The notes: generated by a model not told the origin, from the sequence alone. Shown: positions 7,455 to 15,880, counted from the first letter of the stretch. The stretch: 64,000 nt of DNA from Xanthomonas floridensis (GCF_001642575.1 NZ_LXNG01000014.1:1-64000); one strand, 5' to 3'. Translations and numbers: made by a program.

Positions 7455-9425
7455 TCATGCGGCCATCCTCAGTGTGGCGTCTGCGGAATCCAAATTGGCT
7501 TCGGCAAGCGCGCGCAGGGGCGGTGGACTGACACTGTTGCCGCACATGCGCACCGCGGCGCTGGTGCTGATGGCCCGGCCGTCCGCGGTGTGCGTGATCC
7601 GGTAGGCGGCGGGGAAGCCCTGCGCGCGGAACAGCTCGTGCGGCTTGAGCATGCGCAGGCCGATGTCGACGATGACGTAGGGGGTGCCCTGAATCACCAC
7701 GGTGACCAGCGCCAGCCGGTCCTTGGTGGTGACCGTGTCCAGCGGGTCGCGCGGGTCTACGGCGATGCCGCTGCGGTAGTACTTCACCAGGAACGCGGCC
7801 ACCTGCAGCGCGCCGGCCTCCTGCTCGGGGCTCAGCGTGCATTCGACGACGCCGTGGTGCACCGCACCGGCACACACGGTGCCCAGTGGCGCGCCGGCAT
7901 CCTGGCCATGCGCGTGCCGGCGCATGGTGATCAGGTGCGCGGTGGCGAGCTGCTGCTGGCTGCCGGTGGCGGTGATGGTGCTCATCGGCTCGCGCGCATC
8001 GCGGCCGCCGCCTTCGTAGAAGCCGCCGTTGGCCTGTTCGAGGAATGCGGTCATCACGCCTTGGCCGCCGCCGCTCGCGACGATGGTGCCGATAGGCCCC
8101 TGGATATCGTTGATGCCGTGACTGAAGCGCTTTCCCGGAGTTTTACCTTCGCCATGGCCCATCTGCACCAGGCAGGGAGCCACCAGCGCGGTGTCCGCCT
8201 TCGTGGTCATCGTGTAGAGCGGCTCAGCACCGGAGCGCGGCTCTGACTGACCTGCGCGGCCACCCACACCGGCCAGGATCGGCGCTACGGCCGAGAAGTG
8301 GCCGCCCTTAACTCCCGCGCAGATCGTGCGCAGCGGCTCGTCGGCGCGCATGGTGCGCTGATTGCTGGCATTCGAGTGCTCGGTGATGAAGGGCGCCAGC
8401 TCAGGCGCAACCAGCATCAGCTCGCCGCGGTGCGCGGCAGTGATCGTCGGCAGTGGCGCCTGCACGTCGTTGACGCGGTCCGAGCCCTGATGAGTGGCCG
8501 GCACGATGAAAGGATCGGCCGATTGCAGCACGTGGCGGATCACGCCCTTGGCGATACGGCGCAGCGTGGCGTCAGCGAGTGGGCGCTTGCGGGTGAAGAT
8601 CGACGGGCAGGGCAGCGAGAAGTCCAGGCAATCGGCGGCGCGCACGCGCGGCAGCTGATGGGGCGCGGTGCCGTGCGTCGGCGAGGGCCACACGATCGGC
8701 TCACCATCGCGGCGCGCGATCAGGAACAGCCGCTCGCGGCTGGTGCCGGCGCCGTAATCGCTAGCGGTCAGCTTGCGCCACTCCACGCGGTAGCCCTTCG
8801 ACTCCAGTGCCGCGACGAACTGGCGCCAGGTGCGGCCGCTGTGGCGCTTGTCGGGCACCAGCTGCTGATTCGCTACCGGCACTTGCTCGCCGCGCGCCGC
8901 AACGGTTCCGTCCATCTTCAGCACGCGGCCGGTCGCCTTGCAGCGCTTGGCCACCAGCGGACCCCAGGTCAGGATCTGCCACACGTTCTCCAGCGACAGG
9001 ATGCGCGGCGCGGTGTTCGTGCCGTCTCGCAAGTCGGCGCGTAGCAGCTGGCCGATCCACTTCAGCGCGACCCATGAGAGCGCACGCGTCTTGTGACTGC
9101 GCGGCTGGCCGCCCTTGGCCTGGCTGAAGTGCGTGCAGTCCGGCGAGGCATGGAACCAGCCCACAGGGCGGCCCGCCACGTCCTTGCGCGGGTCGGCGTG
9201 CCAGATGTCCTCACGGTGGTGGATCGTCAGGGGATGATTGGCGGCATGCATGCCGATCGCCCACTGGTCGTGGTTGTAGGCCAGCGCCGGGTCGACGCCC
9301 AGCGCCTGCTTCAGCGCCTCGCTGGCGCCGCCGCCGCCGGCGAACAGATCGACCACGATCTCACCGGGGCGCAGGCACGAGACCTGCGGAGCGGGGAAGT
9401 TGAAAGAGCGCGAGCTGTCAGCCAC
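7455..9425 (-). CDS. DNA cytosine-5 methyltransferase with a repeat-rich target recognition region
   Basis: A 656-aa Dcm-type enzyme that transfers a methyl group from SAM to C5 of cytosine. Motif I is VVDLFAGGGGAS (24-35). The catalytic loop is SPDCTHFS with C97, where PCQ is usual. The ENV motif is at 146-148. C-terminal motifs are LKPHELFRAQGFP (593-605) and CGNSVSPP (628-635). Between about 320 and 575 lies a series of degenerate repeats of the form P-[LIM]-x-T-[IVM], beginning near residues 324, 364, 402, 444, 480, 513 and 561. The start is GTG at 9425, overlapping the stop of the upstream 52-aa gene. A role in protecting phage DNA is inferred; no partner endonuclease is seen. Confidence 0.9.
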   Translation of the reverse strand: MADSSRSFNFPAPQVSCLRPGEIVVDLFAGGGGASEALKQALGVDPALAYNHDQWAIGMHAANHPLTIHHREDIWHADPRKDVAGRPVGWFHASPDCTHFSQAKGGQPRSHKTRALSWVALKWIGQLLRADLRDGTNTAPRILSLENVWQILTWGPLVAKRCKATGRVLKMDGTVAARGEQVPVANQQLVPDKRHSGRTWRQFVAALESKGYRVEWRKLTASDYGAGTSRERLFLIARRDGEPIVWPSPTHGTAPHQLPRVRAADCLDFSLPCPSIFTRKRPLADATLRRIAKGVIRHVLQSADPFIVPATHQGSDRVNDVQAPLPTITAAHRGELMLVAPELAPFITEHSNASNQRTMRADEPLRTICAGVKGGHFSAVAPILAGVGGRAGQSEPRSGAEPLYTMTTKADTALVAPCLVQMGHGEGKTPGKRFSHGINDIQGPIGTIVASGGGQGVMTAFLEQANGGFYEGGGRDAREPMSTITATGSQQQLATAHLITMRRHAHGQDAGAPLGTVCAGAVHHGVVECTLSPEQEAGALQVAAFLVKYYRSGIAVDPRDPLDTVTTKDRLALVTVVIQGTPYVIVDIGLRMLKPHELFRAQGFPAAYRITHTADGRAISTSAAVRMCGNSVSPPPLRALAEANLDSADATLRMAA

Positions 9426-9576
9426 CGCGCGCCTCCCGCTGTGCCTGATCGCGTAGTTGCTGCAGCGCCGGCAGGTGGGTGAGCCGGATCAGCTCATCAC
9501 TGGCGCCTGCTTCGCGCGCTCGGCTCAGCGCCCAGTCCAGCGCGGCTAGCTTGTCGTTAGGGTGCAGAGCGGTCAT
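9418..9576 (-). CDS. Small helical phage protein, unknown function
   Basis: A 52-aa ORF starting MTALHPNDKLAALDWALS. The reading frame stays open upstream, but the ATG at 9576 is the only sensible start. The 3' end overlaps the GTG of the C5 methyltransferase, so the two are likely co-translated. No family recognised. Confidence 0.6.
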   Translation of the reverse strand: MTALHPNDKLAALDWALSRAREAGASDELIRLTHLPALQQLRDQAQREARGG

Positions 9577-9608
9577 GGCAGAATTGGCTCCTGAGAAGAG
9601 GGGCGGGA

Positions 9609-10205
9609 ATGGCAACTTTGAAGTGGGTATTCGTGCGCTGCTGGCCGCTGGGGCCTTCCTGCGAAGTCGATTGGGATGCCTGGGCCGCGATCGGCACTTT
9701 GGCAGCAGTGGTAGTCGCGCTCTGGCTTGGGTTGTGGGGCCAATTTGCTGCGGCGCGACTCGCAAGAGCTAAAAGAGACATAGCCATCCATATCGCGCGA
9801 GCTCAGGCCAAAGCGTTGTTCGACAACATCGAGACGCTTGGCGGCAATCCTGGCGTTGCTGCAAATATGTGGGATGAGCGCGTGGTTGCATTCGTCCTGC
9901 ATGGCGAAGCTACCGTTGCAAGCAATTGTGCCGAGCTCGAGAAAGTCATGCTCGACCTTGATCAGGGAAGAATTGAGCTTCTGGCCCCGCTCGTTTCCGA
10001 GTGCAGGACAATGGCGAACGAAATTCATGGTCTTCGCAGATATGGCGCAGGCGAACAGGTGAAGCTGGCTGACTACATAACCCGGTACACGCACCGGAGA
10101 GCTATGAGGGCCCTGGATAGAGAGGTGGCGGTGATGACCGTACTCAACGGGGTGGCCACGCAGAACCGAATGCGGCTGCAACGATCGCCAAGACCGGGGG
10201 AATAA
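9609..10205 (+). CDS. Counter-oriented membrane-anchored protein (moron candidate)
   Basis: A 198-aa protein encoded against the leftward operon. The N-terminus reads RCWPLGPSC, followed by one hydrophobic segment (IGTLAAVVVALWLGLWG, about 28-44) and a long soluble helical domain, probably cytoplasmic. The ribosome binding site is GAGGGG before the ATG. The C-W-P-x-G-x-x-C start and the Trp-Ala-rich segment before the membrane helix resemble the protein at 22650-23225, which also runs against its operon. Function unknown. Independent expression in the lysogen and superinfection exclusion are inferences from orientation only. Confidence 0.75.
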   Translation: MATLKWVFVRCWPLGPSCEVDWDAWAAIGTLAAVVVALWLGLWGQFAAARLARAKRDIAIHIARAQAKALFDNIETLGGNPGVAANMWDERVVAFVLHGEATVASNCAELEKVMLDLDQGRIELLAPLVSECRTMANEIHGLRRYGAGEQVKLADYITRYTHRRAMRALDREVAVMTVLNGVATQNRMRLQRSPRPGE

Positions 10206-10213
10206 TGCGTTTG

Positions 10214-10471
10214 TCACGCGGCAACTCCCATAGCGGCCAGGTCGATCTCGTCCACGCGATCGCGCAGCTGCCGGCGCGCGCGGCGCAGCTGCTTCGCCAC
10301 GTAAGCTGGCTCGTCCTTGGCGGTGAAGGTCAGCGCATGCATGTGTAGCGCGCTGGTGTGATCGCGGCGGAACATGCGCCAGGTGATGAAGGCGCCGTCG
10401 CTGGTGGGGAAGCGGCCCCAGGAAAAGCCGCCGTTGCGCTTGGGCGCGCGGCGAGAGTGCTGTCGGTTCAA
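10214..10471 (-). CDS. Small basic phage protein, unknown function
   Basis: An 85-aa product if translation starts at the TTG (10471) that overlaps the stop of the upstream gene; an ATG at 10516 would add 15 residues inside that gene. Rich in Arg (RRAPKRNGG, KQLRRARRQLRDR), with an aromatic central part (FSWGRFPTSDGAFITWRMF). The basic helix suggests nucleic-acid contact, but no family is recognised. Confidence 0.6.
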   Translation of the reverse strand: MNRQHSRRAPKRNGGFSWGRFPTSDGAFITWRMFRRDHTSALHMHALTFTAKDEPAYVAKQLRRARRQLRDRVDEIDLAAMGVAA

Positions 10472-10698
10472 GCTGCGTACCTCAGCAGGTGAGTGCGCCG
10501 CACCGGGCCATGCCACAGCGCAGCGACGTTGTTGAGCCGGATCTGCTCGGGATCACGGCGGATCGGCGCGAGCCTGGTCTGGGCCCGCTTGATGTCGTTC
10601 CGACAGAGCACGCAGACGTTGACCACGCGCCCGTTCTGGGTCGGGAACTCGGAATCGCTGAGCGACCTTTTGCAGCTGGTGCAGACGCGCGCCATCAC
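10468..10698 (-). CDS. Small zinc-ribbon protein
   Basis: A 76-aa protein with two Cys pairs, CTSCKRSL and CVLCRNDI, that would bind one zinc ion. The layout resembles small phage HNH or zinc-ribbon proteins but no HNH catalytic residues are seen. The start at 10698 overlaps the stop of the YqaJ gene by 4 bp. Confidence 0.75.
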   Translation of the reverse strand: MMARVCTSCKRSLSDSEFPTQNGRVVNVCVLCRNDIKRAQTRLAPIRRDPEQIRLNNVAALWHGPVRRTHLLRYAA

Positions 10699-12464
10699 GC
10701 GGCCTGCTGGTAGCTGTCGGCAGCGGCGCTCGCAAACACCTTCTGCATGGCGGTGAACATCGCAGGCAGCTGCGCGGCGTCGTACAGCTTCGAGGCGCGC
10801 TCGATGGTCAGCGGCAGGAAGCCCAGCTGCGCCAGGCCGTCGGCGGTGATCGTCAGCGGAGCGATCTTGGCGTTGATGTCGCCCAGCTTGATGCGCACGA
10901 CCTGGGCCGGCGCTGGCGCAGCCGAAGACTTCACCGCCTGCGAGAGAGCGGGGGGGAGGGCCGCAGGAGCAGCCGCCACCGGCACCGGTGCCGACACGGC
11001 CGCCGGCGCGGGAGCAGGCACCGCGGCAGCGACACGTGCTGCCTCGGCCTGGGCATCGGCGCGACGCTGCGCTGCCTCGCGCTCCTCCTGTTCGCGCGCC
11101 AGCTTGGCGGCTTCTTCCTGGCGGATCTTCTCGCGCTGCGCCTCCAGCCGTTGCTCATCGACGCGCTGCTGCTCGGTGATGCGCGCGGTGATCAGGTTGC
11201 GCAGATCCTCCGGCGACTTCGTGGCGCACAGCTGCACGCGGTCATGGAACAGGCCGGCGAAGGTGCCCATCTCCATTTCCAGCACGCGTACGTTGGCGCG
11301 CACGCGCTCGGCCTGCTGGCTGGCCGCTACCTTGGCGTTCGCCGCAGCGGTACCGACGGCGTCCAGCATGCTGCTGATCGACTTCTTGCCCTTGATCACC
11401 GCGCCGATGTCGGCCTGTAGCGAAGCCGGTGCCGCCAGCGCATGCGCTTCGAGTCCCGCATTGATCGACGCATAGTGATCCCGCACCGACTGCACGCCAG
11501 TGGCGACGATCTGAGTGCGGCGGTTGTCCTTCTCGACCTTCACCAGCTTGTCCAGCTCCAGGCGCACGCGGCGCGCTTCGGCTGCCACCTCGTCTATCGT
11601 CCGGAAGACCGCGTCGATGTCGGCGGTCTGGCCGAGGATTTGCTGCTTCGTGGCCTCCAGCCGATCCTCGACTCCCTTGCACCACTTCACCGTTTGCTCT
11701 GCGTTGGCGAAGTCGTCGTCGGTCTGCAGCTCGCGGTTGATGCCGCTGAGCACGGCCATGGCCGATGCCTTGAAGTCGGCGAGGTTGGACGCGGTCACCA
11801 TGCCGGTCACAGCGATGTGCAGCGACGGCAGCGTCTCCGGCGCGCGGCCGCTGGCCACCGGTTCCGCTTTTTCGACATGCTCGTAGGCGGCGACATCGGC
11901 CTCGAATTGCTCCCAGCCGGCGCTAATGCGTGCGCGCAGCTCCGGATCCGGCGCGTACCAGCAGTGGCGCTCCTCGACCAGCTCATCGCCGCGCCACTTC
12001 GAAGCCATGAACAGCACTCGTGCCGCGCCGGAGACCATCGCTTGGTGCTCCATCTGGACCCGGTACTGCAGCGGCAGGTCTGCACCCGTGCAGCCGTCGA
12101 CCATGGCGCGCCGCAGGTCATCGTTCAGGCTCTTGTGCTCGAACGCGACTTCCTCGAGCAGCGACAGGCCGTCGAAGCTGGCCGAGTACTTCCCGTCTTC
12201 GCCGACGCACGGGTACAAATCCTCGCCGATGATCTGCTCGGCGATGGGGCGCGCGAGGGCTTCGTAGCGGTGGCCATCGGCGAAGCGCTGGAGCGTGGCG
12301 TCGTCGTATTCCTCACCAATGCCGGTAGCGACTTCGCGAACCAGCTGCGCGCGCGTCTTGTACGAGCTGCAGCCGAGCATCGCAGGCGCGTCGCTGGCGT
12401 TGAGGTGGGTAGCGCGGTGGGCATGCCATTCCGGCGTGCCCTGGATCAGCTCTACGATCTTCAT
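10695..12464 (-). CDS. YqaJ-type phage recombination exonuclease with C-terminal extension
   Basis: A 589-aa protein. Residues 1-200 match the YqaJ/lambda-exonuclease fold of the PD-(D/E)XK group: QGTPEWHAHRATHLNASDA at the start, SYKTRAQL, then SFDGLSL and the E-x-K of AFEHKSL. These enzymes resect duplex ends to feed single-strand annealing. The rest (about 220-520) is helical and coiled-coil, with a charged stretch (REKIRQEEAAKLAREQEE) and an Ala/Pro-rich linker, so it is much longer than lambda Exo. It is encoded directly downstream of the probable annealing protein with a 4-bp overlap. Confidence 0.88.
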   Translation of the reverse strand: MKIVELIQGTPEWHAHRATHLNASDAPAMLGCSSYKTRAQLVREVATGIGEEYDDATLQRFADGHRYEALARPIAEQIIGEDLYPCVGEDGKYSASFDGLSLLEEVAFEHKSLNDDLRRAMVDGCTGADLPLQYRVQMEHQAMVSGAARVLFMASKWRGDELVEERHCWYAPDPELRARISAGWEQFEADVAAYEHVEKAEPVASGRAPETLPSLHIAVTGMVTASNLADFKASAMAVLSGINRELQTDDDFANAEQTVKWCKGVEDRLEATKQQILGQTADIDAVFRTIDEVAAEARRVRLELDKLVKVEKDNRRTQIVATGVQSVRDHYASINAGLEAHALAAPASLQADIGAVIKGKKSISSMLDAVGTAAANAKVAASQQAERVRANVRVLEMEMGTFAGLFHDRVQLCATKSPEDLRNLITARITEQQRVDEQRLEAQREKIRQEEAAKLAREQEEREAAQRRADAQAEAARVAAAVPAPAPAAVSAPVPVAAAPAALPPALSQAVKSSAAPAPAQVVRIKLGDINAKIAPLTITADGLAQLGFLPLTIERASKLYDAAQLPAMFTAMQKVFASAAADSYQQAA

Positions 12465-13435
12465 GCCTGCTCTCCTTCGCTGCCTTCACCAGAGGTCGGG
12501 CCGGACTGCTCAACGGGTGCAGGCTTCTCGAAGGCCGCAACCTGTGCACGTTGCTCTGCCGTGAGGGAACCCTTCGTTTCCGCCATCGCGATGATCTGGG
12601 CTGCCGACTTCTTGCCGCCTTCGATTGCCGCTTTCCAGGACGGCAGAGCGGCGGCAAACGCTTCCGCGCTATAACCGGCCGGCTTCTGGGGAGTTGCAGG
12701 TGCGGTGCCTGCGAAGGCGTCCTCGGGAGTGGTGTCCCCTTCCTTGATCGCAGTTACGATGCCGCGCAGCAGGACAAGATGCTCCAGGCCGATGTCTTCG
12801 ACACCAGCAACGTCTAGCTTGGCGCAGACCTGCTCGGCAGAGATCCCAAACCGCTGAAAATGCGCCAGCGCGTCGGCGCGCCGGTTCGCCAGCGTCTTGA
12901 TGTCGCCCATGATCACCTTGCGCGCCTCGACGTACATGTCCTCCCAGAACGCTTTCGGCACGCCCTTCAGCACGGCGTTGCGCAATGCGATAGAGCAGGC
13001 GGCATTCGCGGTAACGCCGATCATGTCGGCCTTGAAGCGGCGGCCCTGCCGATCGACGATGCGCCGCTGCACCTCGTAGGTGATCGCCACGTTGCGCTCC
13101 AGGTCATGGAACACCCCTTGCGCGGTGATGAACTCGCCCTTGTCGTCGATGACGCGTGCGCCTGCACGGTTGTTGCCCCATGCAGAGGCGACGATCTCAG
13201 CGAAGCGTGCAGATGGACCCTCGATCGTCTTGCCGTCGCGGGGGAGGGCATAGACGCATTGCTCCGCGATGCTCTGGCTCAGCGTGACCATCTGGATGGC
13301 CTCATCGCGGAAGCGCTTGAGCGAGCGCGGGAATCGGCGTGCGGTGGTGATCTGCTGTTCGATCTCCGAACGGCTAATCATGGCGGCCATGCCCTCCTCG
13401 GGGACGAGCTGGCCTTCTTGTAGTTGTGCGCTCAC
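12461..13435 (-). CDS. Probable single-strand annealing protein (recombination partner of the exonuclease)
   Basis: A 324-aa protein. A conserved-looking core spans about 70-190 (IEGPSARFAEIVASAWGN, then a segment on tolerance of R and D residues and a helix ADMIGVTANAACSIALRNAV). The C-terminal third is low-complexity and Ala/Pro rich. I do not recognise a named family with certainty. Position next to a YqaJ exonuclease, and size, are those of phage annealing proteins (RecT/Erf/Rad52-like). That function is therefore inferred from context. Start ATG at 13435; operon overlap with the exonuclease. Confidence 0.65.
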   Translation of the reverse strand: MSAQLQEGQLVPEEGMAAMISRSEIEQQITTARRFPRSLKRFRDEAIQMVTLSQSIAEQCVYALPRDGKTIEGPSARFAEIVASAWGNNRAGARVIDDKGEFITAQGVFHDLERNVAITYEVQRRIVDRQGRRFKADMIGVTANAACSIALRNAVLKGVPKAFWEDMYVEARKVIMGDIKTLANRRADALAHFQRFGISAEQVCAKLDVAGVEDIGLEHLVLLRGIVTAIKEGDTTPEDAFAGTAPATPQKPAGYSAEAFAAALPSWKAAIEGGKKSAAQIIAMAETKGSLTAEQRAQVAAFEKPAPVEQSGPTSGEGSEGEQA

Positions 13436-13998
13436 TGCAATCTCCTGCCGGCGGCGCCGGCGTGTTGTCGATGGGTGGAGGGGCCGGCGGTGTAATCCCG
13501 GCTTGCTACCGCATGCTGTGGCTCCGATTACCGCGTGCGCCCGGCTAGGTTCATACGCACGTCTTTGGCCGGCAGGTCGCCTGTTTCCCGGTTTTTGACA
13601 GAAGGCCGGAACCTTCTTTCCCGTGGGCGGTGTCCCGCTTTGGGCGCTCCCAGTTGCCTAGGCATTCGCGCATCACCACTGCGCGTTCCCTCCATAGCGG
13701 AGCGGCCTGGTCTTCGATACGACAGACAGGAACGCTCGTTGATCGCAAGCCACTCCGCTATGGATAGAGGCCGGTCTTTCCCGGCGGTCAGCGGTGTTGC
13801 ATCCGCGCCACTCGTTCACCCATGAGCTTTCGCTGGGGCCAGTCTTTCCCGGCTGCATAGGCTTTCGCCTCCCGCTCCTTCTTGCGCACGTATCGGCGGT
13901 GCGGGCGGTTCCCTTCCTGCCTTTAACGTCTGACCTTCGAGAGTCAATGCGCGGTGCGATCGCGTCCGTGGACACCTGCCACGGATCAGGGTTCGGGA
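13436..13998. other. 563-bp gap within the leftward operon, with repeats
   Basis: No convincing gene. An 11-bp inverted repeat (CCATAGCGGAG at 13690-13700 and its complement at 13753-13763) flanks 52 bp. Two near-copies of CCGGTCTTTCCCGGC occur near 13772 and 13841, with a weaker one near 13577. Minus-strand ORFs at 13673-13975 (100 aa) and 13551-13748 (65 aa) overlap in different frames and are Arg/Ser rich; I cannot support either. The position, between two blocks of one operon, suits a regulatory RNA or attenuation site, which is inference. Confidence 0.4.
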
Positions 13999-14277
13999 TC
14001 AGGCCGCGTCGGACAGCGGGCGGTCTTCGACCTTGCGGTAGGGCCAGCGCACCGGGTCGGCCTTGATCACCTTGTTGAAGTGGCCACCCTTCGACTCGGC
14101 CGCCTGCAGCGCGGCGTAGTCCTCGGCGGTGACGTTGTCGTAGTGGTAGAGCGAGGTGTTCTCGCCCTTCCAGTTCTTGAAGCGCACGGCGAGCGTCTGT
14201 GTGGCGGCGTCGTGGCCGATTGCCGCGATTTGGCGGCTCTCCACGTCGATCAGCGGGATGCGGACGGGCGCGTTCAT
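13999..14277 (-). CDS. KTSC-domain protein
   Basis: A 92-aa small protein. The core TQTLAVRFKNWKGENTSLYHYDNV-like pattern followed by a helix matches the KTSC domain, a short domain found alone in phages and attached to RNA-related enzymes in bacteria. The C-terminal KADPVRWPYRKV is extra. Function unknown. The stop overlap with the 14274-14882 gene places it in the early left operon. Confidence 0.75.
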   Translation of the reverse strand: MNAPVRIPLIDVESRQIAAIGHDAATQTLAVRFKNWKGENTSLYHYDNVTAEDYAALQAAESKGGHFNKVIKADPVRWPYRKVEDRPLSDAA

Positions 14278-14882
14278 GCGGCGGCCTTCTTGCCGGCGTC
14301 GATCAAGCTCGCGGCTTCGGCAGCAGCAGCTGCGTTGTCCTGCGCATCAAGCGTGTCGCCGCCCTCGGTCAGATCCTCGACGACCGCAGCGCCACGCTTG
14401 GGAGCGAGGAGCGTCAGCAGCACGTCTTCGCGGATCAGCGCTTCCGACAGCTCGGCCAGTTCCTGCGGCTCGACTTCGGCCGATGCAGTGAACGACATGG
14501 CCAGGCTGCCGCCTTCCTTCGGCTCGATCACGAAGCGCTTGAGCTTCACGTCAACCAAGATGATCGGATCGGCAGTTTCGAGCAGGCCGGCCAGGTGCAT
14601 CTCGTAGCCGGTGAACTCGTGGCTCAGCTTCAACGGCTCCAGCGCCGGATGCTTCACCGCGGTCAGGCCGTCGCCGCCGATCTGCGGCAGATCCTGCTGC
14701 TCGCCCTTGGCCGGTTTGCGGAACAGGTCGTGGCGCAGGGTGGAGTCGAACGAATCGAGCGCTTCGTTGCTGACACTCAAGACGAACTTGATGTCGGCGG
14801 CGAGCTGGCGCTCCTCGCCATGGCGCTGGATGCGCTGATTGACGTTGGCGATGGACGCCTCGTGTTTATCGAGTTGGAACAT
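14274..14882 (-). CDS. Phage early protein, unknown function
   Basis: A 202-aa acidic protein from ATG 14882, which has GAGG about 7 bases upstream; a TTG at 14924 coupled to the previous stop would add 14 residues. Contains IKFVLSVSNEALDSFDSTLRHDLFR and a C-terminal Ala/Asp-rich tail. The DUF2815 or single-strand-binding type of protein sometimes sits here, but I see no OB-fold signature and make no call. Part of the recombination operon by position. Confidence 0.7.
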   Translation of the reverse strand: MFQLDKHEASIANVNQRIQRHGEERQLAADIKFVLSVSNEALDSFDSTLRHDLFRKPAKGEQQDLPQIGGDGLTAVKHPALEPLKLSHEFTGYEMHLAGLLETADPIILVDVKLKRFVIEPKEGGSLAMSFTASAEVEPQELAELSEALIREDVLLTLLAPKRGAAVVEDLTEGGDTLDAQDNAAAAAEAASLIDAGKKAAA

Positions 14883-14920
14883 TGGAACCTCGTCGGGTGG
14901 TGCCGGCGCGCCGGCGGGGA

Positions 14921-15181
14921 TCAACGGACGCCGCGGCGCGGCTGTTCGGGAAAATCAGGGGTGATGTCGGTGGCCGGCTTGGGCTGGGCACGGTGTGCAC
15001 GGGCTCGGGCTCGGGCGTTACGCAAGCTCTCCGGCACGTGCAGCGACAGCACGAAGGCAATAACCAGCAGAGCGGAGGAGATCTCGTGCGCGTTCCGTTC
15101 GTAGGCAAAGATCGCCAGCGCGGCCAGAAACAGAATCGACTCGCCAAGGAACAAAAAGCGGTAGTAGTGGCGGCCGGTCAC
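14921..15181 (-). CDS. Small membrane protein
   Basis: An 86-aa product from a GTG start that overlaps the stop of the 40-aa gene upstream. Two hydrophobic segments (FLFLGESILFLAALAIFAY and SALLVIAFVLSLHV) and a basic Arg/Ala-rich C-terminal tail predict a two-pass inner-membrane protein. Function unknown; with the 40-aa neighbour it makes a two-gene membrane pair in the early left operon. Confidence 0.65.
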   Translation of the reverse strand: MTGRHYYRFLFLGESILFLAALAIFAYERNAHEISSALLVIAFVLSLHVPESLRNARARARAHRAQPKPATDITPDFPEQPRRGVR

Positions 15182-15300
15182 AGGAATACCGCCTGGGCCA
15201 GCAGCGTCAGCACAGCGCCCACAAGCATGCAGATCAGCGCGAACGGCACGTCCTCGCGCAGCATGTGGCGCTGAAATTCTTTCTCTTCCATCTTGTCCAT
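15178..15300 (-). CDS. 40-aa single-pass membrane peptide
   Basis: A short ORF: charged N-terminus MDKMEEKEFQRHML followed by a hydrophobic helix FALICMLVGAVLTLLAQAVF. The ATG overlaps the previous stop (TGATG) and the TGA overlaps the next GTG, so it sits in an unbroken chain of coupled genes. That is the main evidence that so small an ORF is real. Function unknown. Confidence 0.6.
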   Translation of the reverse strand: MDKMEEKEFQRHMLREDVPFALICMLVGAVLTLLAQAVFL

Positions 15301-15515
15301 CACGCAGCCTCCGGGCCGTCGCCGAACGCGGTTGCCGACTCGTCAGGCTCGCGCACGTGCTGCGATGCCTGCACCCGCAAAGGGCGCACGTTGTCGGGTC
15401 GGAAGGTACGGGCCAGCTGACCGGCGACCACCGGGCCGTAGCCGCGCTCCGTGGCTATGGCGCGGACCAGGTCGGCGCCGCGGGCAGAAACAGGGAAGGG
15501 GATGACGGCGCTCAT
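15300..15515 (-). CDS. Small phage protein, unknown function
   Basis: A 71-aa protein from the ATG at 15515, which overlaps the upstream stop as ATGA; a GTG at 15530 is possible but less likely. Contains ISA-like SAVIPFPVSARG and a helix LVRAIATERGYGPVVAGQLARTF. No family recognised. Confidence 0.65.
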   Translation of the reverse strand: MSAVIPFPVSARGADLVRAIATERGYGPVVAGQLARTFRPDNVRPLRVQASQHVREPDESATAFGDGPEAA

Positions 15516-15877
15516 GCGGCCACCCGCCACGGCATTTCGGCCACCGGCGCCGGCTTGGCTTCGTACACCACCAGGTAGTGCTGCACCGCCTCGATCCGCG
15601 AGCAGTCCACGTCGTCCATGCGGCCGCTGATCAGCTGCGACAGGTAGTCGCCGATGGCGTTGCGCAGGATCTCTGCCGCGCCGGTGTCGTTGCCGTCCGC
15701 GAGGTGGCCGGCAATCAGAGCCAGCTGCTCGGTCGTCAGCTCGCCCAGCGCTTCGCTCAGAACGAAGCCAGAGCGGTGCAGGGCACCGGCCAGGACGTCG
15801 GCGCGCTCGTCCGACAGCTCATGCCGGCTGCAGGTCGCGCAGCCGCACTGCGGGTGGTACGGGTGGCGATTTGCCAT
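15512..15877 (-). CDS. Phage early protein with N-terminal Cys cluster
   Basis: A 121-aa protein beginning with HPQCGCATCSRH, a likely metal site, followed by helical sequence (ALGELTTEQLALIAGHLADG). GGGGAGG lies 7 bases before the ATG, a strong ribosome binding site. This is the first well-supported leftward gene after PL. Function unknown. Confidence 0.7.
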   Translation of the reverse strand: MANRHPYHPQCGCATCSRHELSDERADVLAGALHRSGFVLSEALGELTTEQLALIAGHLADGNDTGAAEILRNAIGDYLSQLISGRMDDVDCSRIEAVQHYLVVYEAKPAPVAEMPWRVAA

Positions 15878-15880
15878 GGC

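Noticed and set aside
7093..7458. 122-aa minus frame coupled to the C5 methyltransferase stop
   Set aside because: It covers the 82-aa ORF in another frame and its second half is Arg/Gly-rich like an antisense or wrong-frame product; mentioned as an alternative only.
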